Assembly: GCA_030159075.1 (NCBI GenBank)
Contig: BROG01000907.1
Coordinates: forward strand, 50,001-114,000
Length of the DNA stretch: 64,000 nucleotides
Direction: 5' to 3'
DNA from: Atrina japonica
Lineage: Eukaryota; Mollusca; Bivalvia; Pterioida; Pinnidae
Part shown: in pieces, positions 11,001 to 25,800 of the stretch
How positions within the stretch are numbered: the stretch's first letter is position 1
Layout of the letters: each line of letters opens with the position of its first letter
Translations under genes and position numbers: made by a program
The notes under the pieces: generated by a model
Databases searched by the model: none
What the model saw: the letters and a program-made list of their open reading frames with translations, nothing else
Told to the model about the DNA's origin: nothing

Positions 11001-14000
11001 AATAACTTACCATTATCCTGACCCAAAATTAAGGTGTATAAACTTCTTAAACCAAACACATTCAAAAAATACCAAGATGCTGAACTAACCCTGAAAATAG
11101 AATTTGTGTTGTAAAGTAAATAGTAAATGTTAATTCTAATCTACATATTTCTCAAAAATTAGTACTGTAAGTCTGTATGTTGGATTGGAAACTGAAAATA
11201 CATTAAGTTATAATAAAAATTCTATTATTCAACAATGTTTTAAGGTCACCTGAGTCAAAGGCCCATGTTGACATATTGTGATCGTCTTTTGTCTGTTGTC
11301 GTCAGTCATCCATTGATTACATAGTTGGCCAATTTTAACCAAACTTGGTGAAGCTGCATATATAATTTGTGAATGAAAAGGGGCTGGGTCCCATATGGGC
11401 TCCAAAATGACTCAAAATTTGGTACATCTTTAAAAGTATTCTTCTAATGAACTGGTGAATACATTTCTTTCAAATTTACTATACATTATTACTAATTCAC
11501 TATCTACAAAGTTGGCAAATAAAAATTGGTTTAGAAACAAACCACAAGGTATCGCTTCATATGACATAGGGTACAGTGTTTAAGAATGGCTTATTAACTC
11601 ATAACTTATTTACTTTTTGTATAGTATTGAGAAATGAGTTAGGAACAAAGTTTCAAGGTCAAGGTTGAGATCACCGATAACTTTTTCATAATTTTTTACA
11701 CTTGGCAGGAAGTATCCCCATGTGAAACCGCATAAAGTTTGAAAGGGGCTAGTACCCATAGGGGCTAGATAAAAAAGGCAAAAAATCATGCATTTCTTAA
11801 AAATATTCTCATGAATCAATGATCAGCATATTCATTTGATATTGTCACTGTATTCATGTTTTACTCAGGTGACCATTAAGGCCCAATGGGCCTCTTGTTT
11901 ACAATTCTGATTCTGATTTAGTGGTAAGGGATTTTTATAACACTGACAGAGTGTAGTACATGTAGAAGCTGTTTATATGCATAGCCTGTCTGTCAGAAAA
12001 AAAACATATGCAAGCAATCCAACTAAGCAAATATCCTAGTGGGATCAATTTTGATAGGTCTACCTCGATAGAGATGAAAATAGTGATTAATAATCACACA
12101 CACACAAAAAATGTTTATGCATATAATAAGATTTGCTACTACGATAGTACTATGATAATACTATGATAGTACTACGATAATACTATGATAGTACTATGAT
12201 AATACTATGATAGTACTACAATAATACTACGATAATACTATGATAGTACTACAATAATACTATGATAGTACTATGATATGATAATACTATGATAGTACTA
12301 CAATAATACTGATAGTACTACGATAGTACTATGATATGATAATACTATGATAGTACTACGATAATACTATGATATGATAATACTATGATAGTACTATGAT
12401 AATACTATGATATGATAATACTATGATAATACTATGATAATACTATGATAGTACTATGATAATACTATGATAGTACTACAATAATACTACGATAGTACTA
12501 TGATATGATAATACTATGATAGTACTACGATAATACTATGATAGTACTACGATAATACTACGATAGTACTATGATATGATAATACTATGATAGTACTATG
12601 ATATGATAATACTATGATAGTACTACGATAATACTACGATAGTACTATGATAATACTATGATAGTACTATGATAATACGATAGTACTATGATATGATAAT
12701 ACTATGATAGTACTACGATAATACTATGATAGTACTACGATAATACTACGATAGTACTATGATATGATAATACTATGATAGTACTACGATAATACTATGA
12801 TAGTACTACGATAATACTACGATAGTACTATGATATGATAATACTATGATAGTACTACGATAATACTATGATATGATAATACTATGATAGTACTATATGA
12901 TAATACTATGATAGTACTATGATAATACTATGATAATACTATGATAGTACTATGATAATACTATGATAGTACTACGATAATACTATGATAGTACTATGAT
13001 AGTACTATGATATGATAATACTATGATAGTACTATGATAATACTATGATATGATAATACTATGATAATACTATGATAGTACTATGATAATACTATGATAG
13101 TACTATGATAATACTATGATAGTACTATGATAATACTATGATAGTACTACGATAATACTATGATAGTACTATGATATGATAATACTACGATAGTACTATG
13201 ATATGATAATACTACGATAGTACCCAATGAACACTAATATGTCACTGTACATTTCCAAAAAGGAATTTGATTTTGAGTTACATGTGTATTGTGTTTCAGC
13301 ATATCAAATATCATTTATCTTGCCTGTGTGTACTGATTATGTACATGTACCAGGCTAACATGTTATCGACCAAATTGCCATTAAATCCAGTGCTGATATA
13401 ACTAACACTACTGTGATCTCGCAATATCATATCTTTACTTCTCCTAAATTATACAGTAACTGCTCCAGTGTCTTGATTATCAACAATCTACACTCAAAGT
13501 GTCCAATCACCAATAGCTTTAAGTTTACGTATATGTAACATTTTCCAAAAAAACTTTCTCAAAGACTGCCGCACAAGTACCGTAAACGGGCATGTATAAT
13601 CCAAATTTATGTTTTATCCGCACCCCCCATTTCAGCATAAGTTCTCGGAGAAAAAAAGGTGTTCATGGATTTAGGCCTAATATGCATCAGGTATTTGACT
13701 TTGCCATTACTGGGACATTGGTATGACTCCAAATCATTGTATAAAAGTGCAGTATCACAACTGGAATTATTTTTTTAAAATATCAATCCTTAGATTGGTA
13801 ATTAACAGAAACAAATAAATATCTTTCAAATATAAGTAAATATGATAAAGTAATTATTTAAAATAAATGCAAAACTAAATAATGGGAATTTGAAATATGA
13901 AACTACAAGATATTATATATCCTCTTCCATTTAACTCTCATTTACAGTTACAATATGGCATTTTGCTTTGTCATTCACACGTGTGAAATAATCATTAGAA

Positions 14001-17000
14001 TTTGTGTTGAGATTGTTCATATTTTTAATAATAACATAAAACTCTACCAGGAAGGTTATCATCACACACAGGTACTGTACTATTCTGTTTCCCATGAATA
14101 TTCTATGATTAAAGCCATGCCTGGTTACCAATTGGCAATTGGAAAGTGTCATTCGCCAACTATTTATAGGCTATTTGTAAATTGAAATACACACACTGAA
14201 GACAAGATTGATTAATTTAACATGTATTTACCATTGTTGTGGACAAATAAACACATTACACACATACATAAAGCAATGATGAAATAAACTGACACAAACA
14301 TCGTAATTACAAATAAACTTGGTCAGGTTTACCCTCCAACGTCAAATCTCCTGCAGTAGTACCGTGGAGAAAATGCCCAAAGGACATGTTGTACTGTATT
14401 ATCCACACCCCCATCCCTGAGTCAAATTTTAAAGTGAAAAGAGTGCAGATTATACATGACCGATTACGGTATTAAGAGTTACAGGTCACACAACACAGCT
14501 TCTAGTGTCTTGCGGGAAGACCTTAACTTCACAGTGTTGCTCCTTACACTTTCTCTCCATCATAGTATTTATACTTTAATGGCCCAAAATAGCAAAACAT
14601 GAAAATTCCATGGAATACTCCCATACATGAGGAAACATGTTTTTTTTCTTGCTTTAATAGTATTTGAGAAATGAAGTCAAAAGTATGTGCTGAGCTTTTC
14701 AACTCAAGGAATAACAACACTTGGTCAGGATAAGGTACTGAAAATTCCTGTGAAGTTTCATGTAAAACCCTTTTTTCAGTTAAGTTCAAAATGTTAAAGT
14801 TTATGGGCAGTAGATGATGACTAACAGACGAAAACAGATTGCAAAAGGTCCCTTGAACCTTTGCCTCAGATGACCTAAAAACATGCTCATTTTTGTATTG
14901 AATTGATTATAAAGGATCACATTTGATAAATAGTAAATGAGAATATCACATTAGCAGTTCCCTGAAGTGAAATGCTTTTGTGGATTCTGAATATTTCCCC
15001 TGTGTGTGTGGTTATAGAACTAAGAAATATAAATGTTCAATGGCCTGTGAACTTTTTAATTTACATTTTGAAATGTTATAATGTTGTGATCATCAACAAT
15101 TTTGAAATGGAAAATTAATTTCTTTTAACAAAAGAAACTGTAAACAAAGTTTTACCAACCAAGATGCATCTAGAGAAGCTAACTCTACTCCTCGCTGTAG
15201 CATAGGTTTAAACCGTAAAGTCAGTGGAAATGGCACTTTAGCTGGAAGAGAATATTAAAGATATTTGTTTACTTCAAATTAACATAAACTATTTACATTT
15301 ACCCAAAAACAAATCCAACAGTTTAATATACTGAAAAGAATGTCTCCAAAGCTACCTGTTCATCAGGATTTTTGAAATGATTTACAATAACTACAAACTC
15401 ATCGTTATCACTGGTGAAATAGTGCTGTTAATTCTATATTGAACTTTACTTGCAGAAGGCTGTTGGTCTCATCCCAGTTACACTGTAACCAGGTTATCTC
15501 CACCACAACTTAAGTATGACTGATAAATTGCTGAATGTGGCATACAACACCATTAAAAAAAAAGAGAAATGATCAAACACAACCCCCCCTGGATTACTTA
15601 GCTGCTATTTGTTGTGTGGTACATACTTGTTACAAGAGCAGTCACATGTATCTGATGACCTTCCTTGTATTTAATGTAATTACATGTCTATTAGAACTTG
15701 CATACAAAGATAATTCAGAATGACCTGTTTCTAAGCCTTTGTTTGTCAGCAAGCCTTTGTCTGTCAGCATGCTTATTACTACTTGTTCTCTACTCATGTA
15801 CTTACTGGTTAAGAATCCAGAAAATGCCCAGTTAATCCACCCTCCTATTATAATCATAGGTAAAACATTTGTGACATTTCCCTTCAACATATCTGTCATC
15901 ATAGACGGATCTACAAATAGGACAATAAACTTATAAATATGTAAAGGTGACACAAATACATGTACATAAGTAAAAAAAAATCATAAATGTATCAAGTGAT
16001 ATAAAGAACTGTACAAACAAAATGCTAAAAATCATAAATCAATGTACAGTCAATTCTAAAAGTATCGCCACTCAATTCCAGAGTTTTTGAAATTCACCGG
16101 TCTTACCAGAAAAACCGGTAAATTTTACCAGTAATTTTCCATTTCTTTTCAATTGTGTATACATTTATATATAGACCAGTAAAAAATTTTCTTTGACCAG
16201 TGGAATTCCTTTATTCACTGGTCTGGTTGACCGGTAAACATTTTTTTTATTTCAAAATGTCTGCAATTCTTGCTAAAACACCACATTTTTTGGACACATT
16301 TTACCTGCTATATAAAATTCTCTTTATTACACCAAATTCATTATCGCCATCTGTCACTCTTTTTTGGGGACAAACATCCATATTAAAATGCCATTTAACC
16401 CATTATACCAACATAGGTGATTGTGGTCGATGGAGTGGCTAATTGGTTGCTTGAGATCACCATTGTAAAGCCAGGCAGGAGTAGTAAGACTAGGTAATTG
16501 AAGAATTAAATAAACAATATAATAACTTAAAATGAGTTGTTGTCTCATTTTCTGTTCATTACAGACACCAAACAATGGTAACTCTATTTTCTCCAAGATG
16601 CAGGAATTCAGTTCATTACCAAAATTCAATATACTGCCATAATTTCTATACAACAAAAGGTAGCAGTTTATCAGTAATTGACTGTACCTTAAAATTTTTG
16701 CCCTTTGCGACAGAAAACATATTTGCACCATCTTAAAGGCATAGTGTACATGTAGCTCAAAAATGTAATTTGTTTCACCATTGAAAACTGAAGGGTATTG
16801 ATGTAAAAACAAAAAAGGTGAAATAATGTTTCCATGTCGAAAAAAATTGATATCACATATAATTGGAAATTTATTTGATTATTCTGTCAGTAATATCTAA
16901 TTTATTATGCCCTGACCCAGATTCCAAAGGTACATACAGTATGATTGGCTCAGGGGCAAATGTAATTTTAAACAATGACCTTGACTCTGATCATCAGTGC

Positions 17001-20000
17001 TGAGGTATGGCTTCCAGTGTGAAAGCTTATCACCCATATATATCATGCTTTTGTTCCATTTTGATATTACACCAGATCTATTCCTTTTTCATGTTCTTGC
17101 AGAATCTGTTAACATACTGATTTGTTAATCTCCAACATCTTTGTTTTTGTTTAGCAGGTTGAGCATGCATGGAAAGCTTCCTGATTGAGTTTAAACTGGA
17201 GTTAACATGAGTTGAATTGTCATGACATCCTATACGAGAATTCAATGAAGCCTTATTTCACATGTGTAGACCCTCAAAATACAGTGAAATGTTGATATTT
17301 ATGAAAAAACATTTTGAATACTTTTATAAATTTTCAATTTGATTGAATTTTAAACCAACCAAAATTTTGATATCATTAAGAATTTCAAAGAACATGTACT
17401 TGCAGTACTATACTGTCAATACCAAATATTTATGGTTGCAAGTGTACTGGTAATTTTAATAGTTTTCGGTCTGTTTGGATTTTGACACTGACTTGTTGAA
17501 AAATTCAAACTGAAATTTTAAAACTTTTCTTGAAGAATACAGGCAGTGCAGAAATACACCACTGACTATTACTTCATTCTGGAGCATTTGTTCACCAATA
17601 TAAGGGTGAGAAGTTGATAACTGTTGACACCTATATAGGTGAGAAGTTGATAACTGTCGGCACCAATATAGGTGAGAAGTTGATAACTGTTGACACCTAT
17701 ATAGGTGAGAAGTTGATAACTGTTGACACCTATATAGGTGAGAAGTTGATAACTGTCGGCACCAATATAGGTGAGAAGTTGATAACTGTTGACACCTATA
17801 TAGGTGAGAAGTTGATAACTGTTGACACCTATATAGGTGAGAAGTTGATAACTGTCGGACACAATATATGCTAGAAGTTGATAACTGTTGACACCTATAT
17901 ATGTGAGAAGTTGATAACTGTTGGCACCAATATAGGCTAGTTGATAACTGTTGACACCTATATAGGTGAGAGAAGTTGATAACTGTCGGCACCAATATAG
18001 GCTAGAAGTCGATAACTGTTTGACACCTATATAGGTGAGAAGTTGATAACTGTCGGCAACCAATATAGGCTAGAAGTCGATAATATTTGACACAATATAT
18101 GTGAGAAGTTGATAACTGTTGACACCTATATATGTGAGAAGTTGATAACTGTTGACACCTATATAGGTGAGAAGTTGATAACTGTTGACACCTATATAGG
18201 TGAGAAGTTGATAACTGTCGGCACCAATATAGGCTAGAAGTTGATAACTGTTGACACCTATATAGGTGAGAAGTTGATAACTGTCGGCACCAATATAGGC
18301 TAGAAGTCGATAACTGTTGACACAATATATGTGAGAAGTTGATAACTGTTGACACCTATATAGGTGAGAAGTTGATAACTGTTGACACAATATATGTGAG
18401 AAGTTGATAACTGTTGACACCTATATAGGTGAGAAGTTGATAACTGTCGGCACCAATATAGGCTAGAAGTCGATAACTTTTGACACAATATATGTGAGAA
18501 GTTGATAACTGTTGACACCTATATAGGTGAGAAGTTGATAACTGTCGGCACCAATATAGGCTAGAAGTCGATAACTGTTGACACCTATATAGGTGAGAAG
18601 TTGATAACTGTCGGCACCAATATAGGCTAGAATCGATAACTGTTGACACCTGAGAAGTTGATAACTGTTGACACAATATATGTGAGAAGTTGATAACTGT
18701 TGACACAATATAGGTGAGAAGTTGATAACTGTTGACACCTATATAGGTGAGAAGTTGATAACTGTCGGCACCAATATAGGCTAGAAGTCGATAACTGTTG
18801 ACACAATATATGTGAGAAGTCGATAACTGTTGACACAATATAGGTGAGAGGTCGATAACTGCTAACACAATATAGGTGAGAAGTTGATAACTGTCGACAC
18901 CAATATCAGGGTGAGAAGTCGATTACTGTCGACACTAATATGAGAAGTCGATAACTGTTGATACAATATAGGTGAGAAGTCAATATCTGTTGACACAATA
19001 TAAGTGAGAAGTCGATAACTGCTAACACAATATAGGTGAGAAGTCGAAAACTGTTGACACAATATAGGTGAGAAGTCAATAACTGCTGACACCAATATAG
19101 GTGAGAAGTCGAAAACTGTTGACACAATATAGGTGAGAAGTCAATAACTGTCGACAGCAATATAGGTGAGAAGTCGATAACTGCTGACACGATATAGGTC
19201 AGAAGTTGATAACTGTCGACACCAATATCAGGGTGAGAAGTCGATTACTGTCGACACTAATATAGGTGAGAAGTCGATAACTGTTGATACAATATAGGTG
19301 AGAAGTCAATATCTGTTGACACAATATAGGTGAGAAGTCGATAACTGCTGACACCAATATAGGTAAGAAGTTGATAACTGTTGACACAATATTGGTGAGA
19401 AGTCGATAACTGTCGACAGCAATATAGGTGAGAAGTCGATAACTGTTGACACAATATAGGGGAGAAGTTGATAACTGTCGGCACCAATATAGGCTAGAAG
19501 TCGATAACTGTTGACACAATATAGGTAAGAAGTTGACACCAATATAGATGTAGATATAGACAGAATATCAATATCGGGTGTAATTATGTGTCTATACTGG
19601 CAGGGACCAATTCTCACCAATGCTATGGTTTAATGGTAAAATCGCAATATTAATGCCAGGGCTTTTTCTTACCTTTTGGGAACATGGCGCCTGTTTCTGG
19701 AATTGGGAATTTTGCTGTATTTTGTTCCAGAATTGGGAGTTTTTTTTTGCATATACCTCGAGTCCTATAACGTAGGACCTACAGTAGCAATAATAACATT
19801 TTCTCTTATTTTTCTATTAGCCTGGGTTCCTGGCCCAATCAGCGTTAGCATCAGTTAGCCAGTATCCCAGGCTAATTTTTCTATTTGTTTGTTTCATTTA
19901 TTTTGCTACTTGGTATTTTTTTTATTATTAAGCTGCAGTATTTCAACTTCCAAGAAAAACAATGACTGAAAATATCAGCATAAAAATGAGAAATCATGCA

Positions 20001-22820
20001 AAGATGTTATGTTGGAATTTTTGGCAAAAAATTGGTAAAAAAAGATATGATTTGTGATTGGGAATTATAGCCCAATATCAGCTATAAATTTGGAGCAAAA
20101 AAAAAAAAAAAAGCCCTGAAAGCATGCATGGTTGTTTGAAGAAAAGAGAGGTTTACTCAATTTGTTTGTGTAAAATATTGGTGAGATACAAGTCACATAA
20201 CCAAAATAACACTCAGCTTCCCCTTAGCATGCCGACTTTGTAAGCATGAATTCAAAGTGGATGGGTGGCTGTCACATGATCGGCAATTTAATCTATTATT
20301 TCAGTCATGTCTGAATAGCTTTTCAAAATAATGGTCAAAAACATGAAAAAATCGACTTAAAGGGGAGATAACTTCCATAAGCATTGACCTGACAATTTCC
20401 ACCCTGTTTACTTTTTTGTAGATCTTTGCATGCAGATCATTTTTGCTTCTTACACTTCTCTTTATCTCACTTTCTCTCTATCTATCATACTTTTCATGAT
20501 AATATAAAAAAACAGCCCAAAACATGAGATACATGTATATACTTAAAAGGGGAAATAACTCTCAAAAGAGTTGCCATGACAATTTTGGCCCTGTTAACTT
20601 TTTTTGTAGATCTTTGCATGCAGATCATTTTTGCTTCATACACTTTCACTCTATCTATTTTCATAGAAATCGGAATATTAAGTTTTGATGCATTTTAAGG
20701 TCTTTTCAGACTTTGTCATTTTCAATCATTTTTGCATGATTTCTTTGATTATCTCCCCTTGTATTCACTTGATGCATTCTTTTAGGATATTTTATGAATT
20801 TTTTAATATTGCAAAAAAAAAAAGAGAAGGGGTGCATTTTTCACATTATCAACTTTTGTTTCAAAACAAATTAAGGGATTTTGACAAAACTTTACAGAAA
20901 GCAAGTACCCAAATTCATAGTTTTCAGCCCGATCGGCCCAGGGGTGGATCAGTATGGGGCAAAAGAGGCCTCAGGGGATTCCCATCTTTAAAAATCTTCT
21001 TCTCCAGAAATGCTGCATTAATTGAAAAATGGATTGTTTCCGAGTGATCTACATGGATGTATGATTCAAATTTGTAATTTTCATAGAAATCGGAATATTA
21101 ATTTTTGACGTGTTGCAAAATGTACCCCTCTTTGAAAATCTGCTTCTCCAGAACCACTACATGAATTGAAAAACCGATTGTTTCTGAATGATCTACATGG
21201 ATGTATGATTCAGTTTGTATTTTTCATAGAAATCAGAAAATTAATTGAAAATTAATTGCCAAAAAGTGTGGTGTGTGTGTGTGTGCATTTTTCACACTAT
21301 CAGCTTTTGATTCAAAACCACGGAAGGGAATTTGAAAAAACTTTACAGAAAGCAAGTGCTCAAGGTCCTTTACCATGTTTGTAGTTTTCAGTCCGATTGG
21401 CATAGATAGAGTCTGAAAAGACCTCAAAAACACATCTAGAATTACAAACGTAAATCATACATCCATGTAGATCACTAAAAACAATCTGTTTTTCAATTCA
21501 TGTAGCGGTTCTGGAGAAGAAGAGGGGTACCTTATGGGGCCTATTTTGCCCCACCCTGGGACGATCTGGCTGAAAACTACAATCTTGGTATTAACCTTGA
21601 GTACTTGCTTCCTGTAAAGTTTCGTCAAAATTGCTTCAGTGGTTTTGAAACAAAAGCATACCCAACAATTTGTTCCCATGTTTGTCAGTACAAGTTGTTG
21701 CACCTGAAAGTTACCTGATTTACCTGAGCGTGTAGTAAATCGTTTTACACCTGTGTCAAGAATCTTGTTATCAGTATGTGACCTTGTAAGTGTCTTGATT
21801 CAGCGATCTTTATATATTGCTGCTTGAATGAATCAAAATTTAATTTGAACTAAATACAGTAGAACTTTGATGAGTCGAAGTTCTAGGGACCACCTAGAAA
21901 AGTTCAAAACATCGGGACTTCGACTCATGGATGGTAACCAAGAATCATATGTTTTTTAGTTTCAGAGTATTTATAAGGTGTATATGACTGCTTCGAAACC
22001 ACTTAAGACATATACGGTCATTATAATTACTTATTAGTGCTAAATTGTATTTAATTATCGTGAAATTAAACGACTGAATGTTATGAGAAGAAGAAGAATT
22101 ATCATGGGGCGATTTCGTACACATGTAAAATTTGACTTCGAATTATATGTAGGAATTTTCATTGTTTTCAAAGAAATGGGCTCAAAAATTTATTTGAAAC
22201 ATCGAGAAATTCGACTCATAAAAGTTCGAATTACAAAATGTCTATAAGTAATGTTGAATAACAAAATTATTTGGGACTTTGTCAATAGTTCGAAACATTG
22301 AGAAATTCGACTCATTGAAGTTCGACTCATCAAATTTCTACTGTAACAACAAAATACTAGATTTTAAAAATACTTACTTGATTAAAAAAATATGTATACA
22401 GTCAGATTATTCAATAAATAAAAAGATGCTTTTAGGGTGATCATATGCACCTTTTGAGATTTATACAAATATACTGGAGTGACAATAAGGTGACAATTTT
22501 TGTCTTATCTTTGTAAAAAACGTTTCCAATATTTAAGTACGGATTCGCGACGTGTATTTAAAACATCGAGGGAATTAAAGTAAAAACTTTTTTTCATTCC
22601 ATTTTATTTGAAAAATGCGAAACAAAAATATTTTGATTAAATCAATGGCAATATATTAAAATTTCTCAACATGGAAATACAGGAACTGTTTACTTCTCTG
22701 TTAAACAAATCCATTCTTAAAACCAGCAATAAATATTGTTGTTAAAAAACATATTTCACATAATTATCAGTCGACTGGTAACTCCTACCACAATTAGTGC
22801 TGTTGTAATTATAAATGCCT

Positions 22821-22885
<65 letters not shown>

Positions 22886-25800
22886 TGAAACCTGTATATA
22901 GGGGCCACCCGAGGGACCAGAAAATATTGATCTTTATGTGCAGGTGACCCTTATACACAGGTTCAATTTAGTTGAAGTATGCAGTCAAGGGACTTGAAAA
23001 AACTGGCCTTTATAAACAGGTAATTCTTATATAGAGGTGGCCGCTATAGCAGGTTTTACTGTATATATATATATTTAGAAAACAAAATCTCATACAGGAA
23101 TCTGGAAGTCAAAAGACAACGTTAATTACTTAGTCTAGTGACATGATTTCATTCTCGACAGTCTCACTGTATAGTAGTATTCTATGCGTATTCAATACAA
23201 CTGATCATGATGTTAAATAGTATATATTTTTTCGTGTACCTATTTTCATCAATAAATTTCAATAATATTTATTTTCATCATGCATTTTTGTACCTAAGTA
23301 TTAAGATAAATCTTTTTAAAATTGTATGGATTTTAGTGTTTCGTCAGCAACTGTCAGTGGTGTCTGCTCCTTCTCGGGGAAGCAATGATTTGTCTAAAAA
23401 GGTGAAAGTGGTTGTGTTTAAGAAACTTTGAAAATGAATGAATAATAAATAGATAATAAATATATCTAATTAAAATTAGGAAAAAATGAAAATGTTTTTT
23501 TAACAGCAATGTTGTTGGTTTTGTTAATAAATGCACCTACACCAGCGATATATGAAGCCTTACATTTTTCTAATGAAATTAAAATTAAAGAGGAGTACCT
23601 TTTGGGACTTATTCCGCCCCGCCCTGGATCCAACCCTAGGCCAATCTGGCTGAAAACTACAAACTTGGTAAAGGACCTTGAGCACTTGATTCTCAAGATC
23701 TCTTCAGTTGTTTCATAGAAGAAGGTGAAAATATGAAAAGTTTATGGATGGACGGATGCTGGATGCTGGATGGGGAGTGATCACAATAGCTCACTTGAGC
23801 TAAAAACACATCTGTCAGACATGAAGCGATACAAATATAGGGACAAATATGGGATCTATTTAATTTATGATGGACATATAGAATAGATTCACAAAGGTGT
23901 CAAGAATTGGTCACTTGCCAGTAGCTGTCCTGTAGATAAGTGACACAGAAGACCAATAGTCCATATTTATAGTCTTGCAGAGGTTTTGAAATGAAAAATA
24001 ATTTACTGGTCAACCTGACCAGTGAATTACTAAATTTCACTGGTCGTAGCAAAATTTACTGGTCCTTATATAAATATTACTGAAAAATAAAAAAACAATG
24101 ATGAGTAAAATTTCAGAACTACTGGCCCAAATGGTAAAGTGGTGGCCCAAATATTTTGGACAAATATCATTGTAAAAAGTAAAGAAAAACACAAAGGAGG
24201 ACCAGCAATTTATTATTCCTACACTGGTGAAAAACAGACACTAAGTCACTTATAAACGACTATTTTAATGCACATTAAAAGGATATAACAAATGTATGTC
24301 AATGGACCAAATGTGAATTCGGTTGAAAATAAAAACATTGGGTCGAACGTTCCCTGTTAAAATGTTGAAGGCAAATAAATATAAATTAGATCTACTTCGC
24401 TTGATTGAAATGTGTTTTAATTAGCAGGAATCCTGCCACTGATAGCTGCATTGAAGTCTATTCCATCCATTTACAACCTCTTTTGAGTAAACACATCTTT
24501 AATTTTCTGGGGAATGAACGACTTTGATTTTTAAACCTCACAAGGAGTACGTGATACTTGCCGTCAGCCATGACAGGTCGATGTTTAATCACATGGTTCT
24601 CACATGATCAGACGTAATAATTTCTGCGTGTGGATAAAACATAACTTAAATATTAACACAAAAAGAGGATTATGTCTTGTCTTGTAAATAAATGACGGCC
24701 GTGACATGAATTTAGCAGGATGGTAGGGCACTCGCCCAAACGTTTTATTTTGGCGGCGGCACGATTTACCCAAAAAACCATAAACTACCCAAAAAGACCC
24801 AAAAAACAATTAAATTGAAATAAATTTGCATCAATAATCATTTTAAATGCATTTTCTTATGTATAAATATTTCATAGACAGCTAGAAATTACCAAAAAAT
24901 CAACATTTATCACTTCTCATAAAGCTTACGAACACTGTCATTTAGTAAAATGAAGAGCCAAATCGGTCTTCTTCAATTATTTGCTTTCACAATTCCTGAA
25001 ATATCTTTCATATTTTATGTCAAATTTATATTATACAAATTCTACATAATGTGGAAAATGATGATTACATATGTATTAAACGACTATATTATGGTTTCAG
25101 AAATACATCGTGAAATTGGATAAAACAGCATTATCAAAGTCAAAAACATCTACAGTCATAAAAAATATTCATCATATTATAATAAGATTGCTAAGATTGC
25201 TAAAATTGCTACGTTTTAAATGTTTTTGTGTGTTTTGGGGGTCATTTTATGTGTTTTTGGGGGTCATTTTGGGTGCTTTTTGGGTCTTTTGGGGTATTTT
25301 TTTGGTCTTTTTGGGTAAATCGTGCTGCCCTTATTTTGGGCCAGTAACTACCTGTCTTTGTCAGACTTTGATCAACTTCTGGTTGCCCAGACACCAAAGT
25401 GGTCGCATCTGGCGATCGGTTTATTTCAGGCGCTGATTATTTAAAATCATCTGGTTTTACCCAGCGTTTCCACAGAAATTAGCAGAAACTTGATTGGGCT
25501 CAAGGCCGCCATGTTTTACAATTATCTGAGTCAATGACGCGTTTGAACAGTACGTTAGTTCAAGCCTTTTACTGATCTGGAACTAAAATAAAAGAAAAAC
25601 CCGCACACGCACAGAAGTATAAACAAAATCCGGATTTCCTGACGCAAACACTGACCGGTCGTTTGGACGATCATTTGACGAATTTTACCGGACTTTTGTC
25701 AAATTTACCGGTTTTGCCGGTAAATTTAAAAAACTCTGTCTTGAGGTTGTGTAATTTATCTTAACAAATTATGGTTCTGTATATGAATGACACAAACTAA

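Larger units (their letters stand above)
19597..23921. mobile_element. 4.3-kb TIR element with nested insertions
   Basis: The left end CTGGCAGGGACCAATTCTCA and the inverted right end CTGGCAAGTGACCAATTCTT match, with TA on both sides (19595-19596, 23922-23923). Both ends also match the ends of the 987-bp element at 38224-39210 in inverted order, which confirms the boundaries. Inside are at least three further elements (19657-20119, 21857-22343, 22883-23061) and several dispersed-repeat copies. No transposase is visible. Confidence 0.7.

Noticed and set aside
12137..13222. Regular short repeats that might suggest a CRISPR array
   Set aside because: The units are contiguous without unique spacers and the genome is eukaryotic; it is a minisatellite. 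The same applies to the 33-, 42-, 44-, 61- and 68-bp arrays.
15642..15805. Extension of the EMC3 exon 4 frame to its downstream stop
   Set aside because: A consensus GTAAGT donor at the end of GFLT and perfect phase with exon 5 show that it is intron.
16354..16812. 152-codon minus-strand frame
   Set aside because: Lies in EMC3 intron 3, has no recognisable domain or splice fit and no homogeneous composition; treated as chance.
17456..19620. Overlapping frames of 60-179 codons with repeated YQLLTYIGV or [10 protein letters not shown]
   Set aside because: They exist on both strands only because the unit is 33 bp; they break as soon as the unit becomes 32 bp.
20685..21047. 120-codon plus-strand frame
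   Set aside because: Runs through dispersed-repeat copies whose relatives elsewhere are not open.
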